From: Tritrichomonas musculus
Taxonomy: Eukaryota > Parabasalia > Tritrichomonadida > Tritrichomonadidae
DNA length: 64,000 nucleotides
NCBI GenBank assembly: GCA_039105265.1
Contig: JAPFFF010000009.1
Span: 3,410,001 to 3,474,000 of the forward strand
Direction of reading: 5' to 3'
Position numbers and translations under genes: made by a program. Positions within the stretch are counted from its first letter, which is position 1. The number at the start of each line of letters is the position of its first letter. Below are positions 62,902 to 64,000 of this stretch, in pieces. The notes below the pieces were generated by a model, which did not search any database, was not told where the DNA came from, and saw nothing but the letters and a program-made list of their open reading frames with translations.

Positions 62902-64000
62902 TTATTCTCTGACAATTTCTGCTGTTTCAGGAAAAGCTCGCTCACCAATTGAAGATAAAGAAGATGGCAATATAACTTTTTTAAGAGAAGAACAATCTTC
63001 AAATGCAGCTTTTCCAATTTCAGTAACAGATGATGGAATTGTTATTTTAGATAACGAAGTGCATCCTTTGAAGGCACTTAATCCAATTGATTTCACTGAA
63101 GAAGGAATTTGAATTTCAGTGAGTGATTCACAATTATAAAATGCACCAATATTAATTTTAATTACTGAAGAAGGAATCAAAATATTTTGTAATTTAGAAC
63201 AATCTCTAAATGAACTATTTCCAATTTCTGTTACAGAAGAAGGAATTTCTATTTCATGAAGTGATGTACATTCTTGGAAGACTCCTAAATCTATCAATTT
63301 TAATGATGTTGGAATCGTTATTTTTTCAAGTGACGAACAACCATAAAATGCACCTTTTCCAATTGATTTCACAGTAGATGGAATCGTTATCTCAATAAGA
63401 GATGAGCATTTACAAAAAGCACAATCTTTTATTATTTTTACTGATGGAGGAATCACTATTTTCGTTAGACTTTGACATTCTTGATATTGATGTTCTAATA
63501 TTTCATTCAAAGAGGGAATTGTAATATCAGTAATAGATGAACATTGAAAAAAGGCTCCTTTGGCAATTGAAGTGACTGATTTCGGTATGTCAATTTGAGA
63601 GAGTGATATACATTTTGAAAATGCGCATTCACCAATTGATTTGATTGATTGGGGAATTGATACTTGGACAAGTGACTTGCAGTCAACAAATGTGCCATCC
63701 GCAATTGATGTTATCGATGAAGGAATCGCAATTTTTGTTAAAGATGAGCAGAGGTAAAAAGCTGCTTTTCCAATGGATTTGACTGATGATGGAATATTAA
63801 TTTCTTTAAGTGATAAACATTCATAAAATGCTCTATCTCCAATTGAAGTTACTGATTCAGGAATAACTATTTTATTGAGTGATGAACAACTCAAAAAAGC
63901 TGATTTTTCAATGGTAGTGAGTGATGATGGAATTGTTATTTCAGTGAGTGACGAACATCCAGAAAATGCATTGGATCCTATAGTATTTAATGACGAATCT
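62902..64000 (-). CDS. BspA-like leucine-rich repeat protein, 5' end outside window
   Basis: The minus-strand frame is open to the right edge, so the true start lies beyond 64000; more than 360 residues are visible. The protein consists of 23-residue LRR_5 (Treponema BspA-type) repeats with the consensus 'SIGxxAFxxCxSLxxIxIPSSVT', about 15 copies, ending …SSIGERAFPETAEIVRE. No C-terminal membrane segment or cytoplasmic tail is present, so this member is probably soluble or secreted. BspA-like proteins are a very large family in trichomonads and are linked to adhesion to host cells or matrix. Role here is inferred from family only. Confidence 0.93.
   Translation of the reverse strand, partial: DSSLNTIGSNAFSGCSSLTEITIPSSLTTIEKSAFLSCSSLNKIVIPESVTSIGDRAFYECLSLKEINIPSSVKSIGKAAFYLCSSLTKIAIPSSITSIADGTFVDCKSLVQVSIPQSIKSIGECAFSKCISLSQIDIPKSVTSIAKGAFFQCSSITDITIPSLNEILEHQYQECQSLTKIVIPPSVKIIKDCAFCKCSSLIEITIPSTVKSIGKGAFYGCSSLEKITIPTSLKLIDLGVFQECTSLHEIEIPSSVTEIGNSSFRDCSKLQNILIPSSVIKINIGAFYNCESLTEIQIPSSVKSIGLSAFKGCTSLSKITIPSSVTEIGKAAFEDCSSLKKVILPSSLSSIGERAFPETAEIVRE

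Noticed and set aside
1-64000. tRNA, rRNA and spliceosomal introns
   Set aside because: No T-loop/anticodon patterns, rRNA segments or trichomonad-type intron ends (GTAYGT ... ACTAACACACAG) were seen in reading; a dedicated scan was not possible.

Overview
The window looks like nuclear DNA of a parabasalid protist, probably Tritrichomonas or a close relative. Every host gene is intronless, spacers are very AT-rich with long A/T tracts, 5' gaps are short, and the families fit: Sel1 repeats, BspA-type leucine-rich repeats, many kinases, Rab and RhoGEF proteins, plus heavy cut-and-paste transposon load. The genus is inferred from gene content and style; no rRNA or other marker is present.

Host block 1 (1-17340) is gene-dense. 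It holds a Sel1 protein cut by the left edge, an unknown acidic protein, a SAPS-type PP6 regulatory subunit (-), a multipass membrane protein of TMEM181/Wntless style, a divergent pair (Rab GTPase / AP-1 gamma adaptin), a Ser/Thr kinase, an F-BAR/SH3 membrane-bending protein, a kelch/coiled-coil protein and a Nup54-like FG nucleoporin. Several of these act in membrane traffic and cortex organisation. Block 2 (26537-31202) has an Hsp110 chaperone and a pseudokinase, both on the minus strand. Block 3 (59016-64000) has a RhoGEF-kelch protein and a BspA-like LRR protein cut by the right edge.

Transposon islands fill the rest. At 19021-25807 lies an apparently whole Mutator-like element (MULE A): intact 780-codon transposase, 9-bp target duplication, and huge inverted ends made of about 20 copies of a GC-rich 120-bp repeat. 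Those ends also carry three extra copies of the transposase promoter plus its first 26 codons, each giving the same 43-aa mini-ORF. MULE A sits inside an older, diverged inverted-repeat element.

From 31 to 58.5 kb there is a nested series: a 1.8-kb TTAA-flanked non-autonomous element; a decayed Tc1/mariner (DD34E) gene; a Kolobok-like DDE gene near TTAA sites; MULE B (42509-47497, 10-bp target duplication, one stop in the transposase) inserted inside that element; a decayed MULE C; an intact 1040-aa transposase-like protein of unclear family with seven 43-aa repeats; and a pogo/Tigger element carrying another 1.6-kb TA-flanked element inside it.

A short motif, AACTTTTTCAA or its reverse complement, lies 14-39 bp before many start codons. 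In the Rab/adaptin pair a single copy sits almost exactly midway between the two divergent starts.
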